Source of the DNA: CAZKGE01 sp964541695
GTDB lineage: Bacteria > Bacillota > Clostridia > Christensenellales > CAG-138
Direction: 5' to 3'
Assembly (NCBI GenBank): GCA_964541695.1
Contig: CAZIRB010000050.1
Span: 1-15,667 of the forward strand
Length of the DNA: 15,667 nucleotides
Shown here: piece by piece, positions 13,832 to 15,667 of the stretch
Layout of the letters: each line of letters starts with the position of its first letter
Numbering within the stretch: position 1 is the first letter of the stretch
Program-made: the position numbers and the translations under genes
The notes under the pieces: generated by a model
Databases searched by the model: none
The model's input: only the letters and a program-made list of their open reading frames with translations
Told to the model about the DNA's origin: nothing

Positions 13832-13869
13832 TTATTTCAGCGGTCTAAAAGCAGGAGTTTCTCCCGCCC

Positions 13870-15354
13870 CTACCTCCCGTATCTTCGCGTCATCTCCGCG
13901 ATCCTTGCCGCGAGCGCTTCATCCGCCGCACCCTCCGGCATGCGCCACTGCCAGTTGCGGCCGCCGAGCGTGCCGGGGACGTTCGTGCGCGCGTCGGCGC
14001 CGAGCTCCAGCCAGTCCTGCATCTGCGCGACGAAGAGATCGGCCACGGAGGAACTGCCGCCGCGCAAAAGGCCCGTGACGTAGCCTTCCGCGCGGGTGAG
14101 CGCGAGATACTCGACCGCAAAGGCGACGTCGTCGGGCGCGGCCTCGGAAAAGAAAGCGGCGGCGGTCGTGTTGTCGTGCGTGCCGGTATAGCAGACGCAG
14201 CGGCGCTCGTAGGTGTGCGGCAGGTAGCAGCTCGGCTCGCGCGCGTCGAACGCGAACTGCAGCACCTTCATGCCGGGGAATCCGGAGGCGGCGAGCAGAT
14301 CAAGCACATCGGGCGTGAGGTACCCGAGGTCCTCGGCGATGATCATAAGCTCCGGAAGCGCGGCCTTGACCGCGTCGATAAACGGCAGTCCGGGACCGGA
14401 CATCCACTCGCCGTTCCGCGCCGTGGTCTCGCCGTACGGCACGCGCCAATAGCTGGACAGGCCGCGGAAATGGTCGAAGCGCACGGCGTCGAACAGCTCC
14501 GCCGCGGCGCGGAGGCGGTCGAGCCACCAGCGGTAGCCGTCGCGGGCAAGCGCGCCCCAGTCGTAGAGCGGGTTGCCCCAGAGCTGGCCGTCGACGGTGA
14601 AGAAATCCGGCGGCACGCCGGCCACGGCGGCGGGAACGCCGTTTTCGTCGAGCAAAAACACGTCGCGCCGCGCCCACACGTCGGCGGAATCGAGCGGCAC
14701 GTAGATCGGCACGTCGCCGATGACGCGCACGCCCCGCGCGTTGGCGTAGGCCTTCAGCGCGCGCCACTGTGAAAAAAATTCGTATTGGGTAAATGCGTGG
14801 AATTCGATCTCGCGCGTCAGCTCGCGCCGGAATTCGCCGAGCGCGTCCTCCTCGCGCGTGCGCGCGCCGTCCGGCCAGTCTGTCCACGGCGCGCCGCCAT
14901 AACGATCCTTGAGCGCGGCGTACAGCGCGTAGTCGGTAAGCCAGCTTTCGTTTTCGGCGCGGAACGCGGCAAGCGCCGCGCAGCGTTCGCGGCTTTGGCA
15001 AAACGTCTCAAACGCCCTGTTGAGCGCGGCGCGGTGCGAAGCGTTGACCGCGGCGTAGTCCACGCGCGCGGGATCATCGCCCCAGTCGAAGCCGGCAAGA
15101 AAGCCCTCGTCGAGCAGCCCTTCGCAGCACAGCAGGCCGAGATCGATGAAGTTCGGGTTCCCGGCGTGCGACGACAGCGCCTGATACGGCGAGTCGCCGT
15201 ACCCGGTCGGGCCGAGCGGCAGCACCTGCCAGTATTTCTGGCCCGCCGATGCGAGAAAGTCGACGAACGCGCGCGCATCGCGGCCGAACGCGCCGATGCC
15301 GTACGGCGACGGGAGCGAGAAGATCGGAAGGAGGATGCCGCTTGCGCGGGCCAT
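13870..15354 (-). CDS. malQ: 4-alpha-glucanotransferase (amylomaltase, GH77)
   Basis: Cytoplasmic enzyme that transfers alpha-1,4-glucan segments between maltodextrins, used in maltose or glycogen breakdown. The 494-residue length is standard for the short bacterial form. It opens SGILLPIFSLPSPYGIG with LPLGPTGYGDSPYQ (45-58), and has GDVPIYVPLDSADVW (213-227). The three GH77 catalytic acids are visible: nucleophile D294 in RFDHFRGL, acid/base E341 in AEDLG, and D394 in GTHDN. Start ATG 15354 is chosen because GGAGG lies nine bases upstream and the family N-terminus begins there; in-frame codons further upstream run into the promoter. It is transcribed alone from its own promoter, away from other sugar genes in view. 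Confidence 0.93.
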   Translation of the reverse strand: MARASGILLPIFSLPSPYGIGAFGRDARAFVDFLASAGQKYWQVLPLGPTGYGDSPYQALSSHAGNPNFIDLGLLCCEGLLDEGFLAGFDWGDDPARVDYAAVNASHRAALNRAFETFCQSRERCAALAAFRAENESWLTDYALYAALKDRYGGAPWTDWPDGARTREEDALGEFRRELTREIEFHAFTQYEFFSQWRALKAYANARGVRVIGDVPIYVPLDSADVWARRDVFLLDENGVPAAVAGVPPDFFTVDGQLWGNPLYDWGALARDGYRWWLDRLRAAAELFDAVRFDHFRGLSSYWRVPYGETTARNGEWMSGPGLPFIDAVKAALPELMIIAEDLGYLTPDVLDLLAASGFPGMKVLQFAFDAREPSCYLPHTYERRCVCYTGTHDNTTAAAFFSEAAPDDVAFAVEYLALTRAEGYVTGLLRGGSSSVADLFVAQMQDWLELGADARTNVPGTLGGRNWQWRMPEGAADEALAARIAEMTRRYGR

Positions 15355-15427
15355 GCCGGGTCGCCTCCGTTTCGGTCGAAATCTGCCGGACAAAGGCGAA
15401 AAACGCGCCGCTTTGCCCCGCGGGGAT

Positions 15428-15456
15428 ATTATAGCCCCTGCGGCCGCGTTTGTCAC
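15428..15456 (-). promoter_or_regulatory. malQ promoter
   Basis: On the minus strand GTGACA (15456-15451) and a perfect TATAAT (15433-15428) are 17 bp apart. The expected start near 15421 leaves an untranslated leader of about 67 bases with a GGAGG ribosome site (15368-15364). The leader's GC-rich stretches could pair, but no known riboswitch class was recognised. Confidence 0.8.
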
Positions 15457-15466
15457 GGGCTTCGGT

Positions 15467-15667
15467 CGCTTTTTGACCCGCCGCGCGAATGCGCGCGCTC
15501 GGCAGAATGCCGAGCGCCGGGATCAACGCGCCGTTTTCCCCGGCGTGCCCCGCAAACGCCCCGTTATGGATAGAGCACCTACGTTTCCGAACCGCCGTCC
15601 CGCTTTTTGACCCGCCGCGCGAATGCGCGCGCTCGGCAGAATGCCGAGCGCCGGGATCAACGCGCCG
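15467..15667. repeat. Perfect 67-bp direct repeat, 134-bp period
   Basis: Bases 15467-15533 recur without change at 15601-15667, separated by a 67-bp spacer; the second copy meets the window end, so the match may continue. Each copy contains a 10-bp hairpin GCGCTCGGCA-GAA-TGCCGAGCGC and a CGCGC-GAAT-GCGCG dyad. No gene is supported in this 15457-15667 stretch upstream of malQ. Confidence 0.85.

Noticed and set aside
15467..15667. CRISPR array
   Set aside because: Repeat and spacer are both 67 bp, only two copies are seen, and no cas gene is nearby; CRISPR repeats are usually about 23-47 bp.

Overview
The window is strongly GC-rich DNA (by eye well above 60% in genes, with GC-loaded third codon positions) from a bacterium. 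Genes are packed tightly, Shine-Dalgarno sites of the AAGGAGG type are common, ATGA stop/start overlaps recur, and a cobalamin riboswitch ends in intrinsic-terminator-like hairpins. Together with the gene families, this suggests a high-GC member of the Bacillota, probably a gut-type Clostridia. That assignment is an inference; no rRNA or marker gene is present.

Layout. (1) Bases 1-1136 hold the 3' part of a dihydrolipoamide dehydrogenase gene cut by the window edge. (2) A 181-bp spacer with AT-rich palindromes leads to a threonine ammonia-lyase gene with an ACT domain (1318-2514). (3) A promoter, a cobalamin riboswitch and two leader hairpins (2668-2991) precede an eight-gene corrinoid uptake and nucleotide-loop assembly operon (3057-9157): btuF, btuC, btuD, cobT, cobU, cobS, a second short cobU-like gene, and cobC. 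(4) Two overlapping GT4-type glycosyltransferase genes (9190-11756) start from their own promoter. (5) A 425-bp non-coding island between convergent genes (11757-12181) is filled with inverted copies of double-hairpin repeat modules around a bidirectional terminator. (6) On the minus strand lie an exported, membrane-anchored metallophosphoesterase-like gene with an altered metal site (12182-13468), another repeat-rich spacer, and malQ, a 4-alpha-glucanotransferase (13870-15354) with a strong promoter. (7) The right edge carries a perfect 67-bp direct repeat with a 134-bp period.

How the genes work together. BtuFCD would import corrinoids. CobU activates cobinamide to GDP-cobinamide, CobT and CobC provide alpha-ribazole, and CobS joins the two to give cobalamin. 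The riboswitch would tie the whole unit to cellular cobalamin. Corrin-ring genes and an adenosyltransferase are absent here, so the locus looks like salvage and remodelling rather than complete de novo synthesis. The glycosyltransferases point to a surface glycan, and malQ to maltodextrin or glycogen metabolism.

The items most worth a second look are the dispersed double-hairpin repeats, two promoters placed so that transcription would begin at the A of the start codon (leaderless mRNAs), the paired full-length and short CobU proteins, the substituted metallophosphoesterase active site, and the 67-bp repeat at the right edge.
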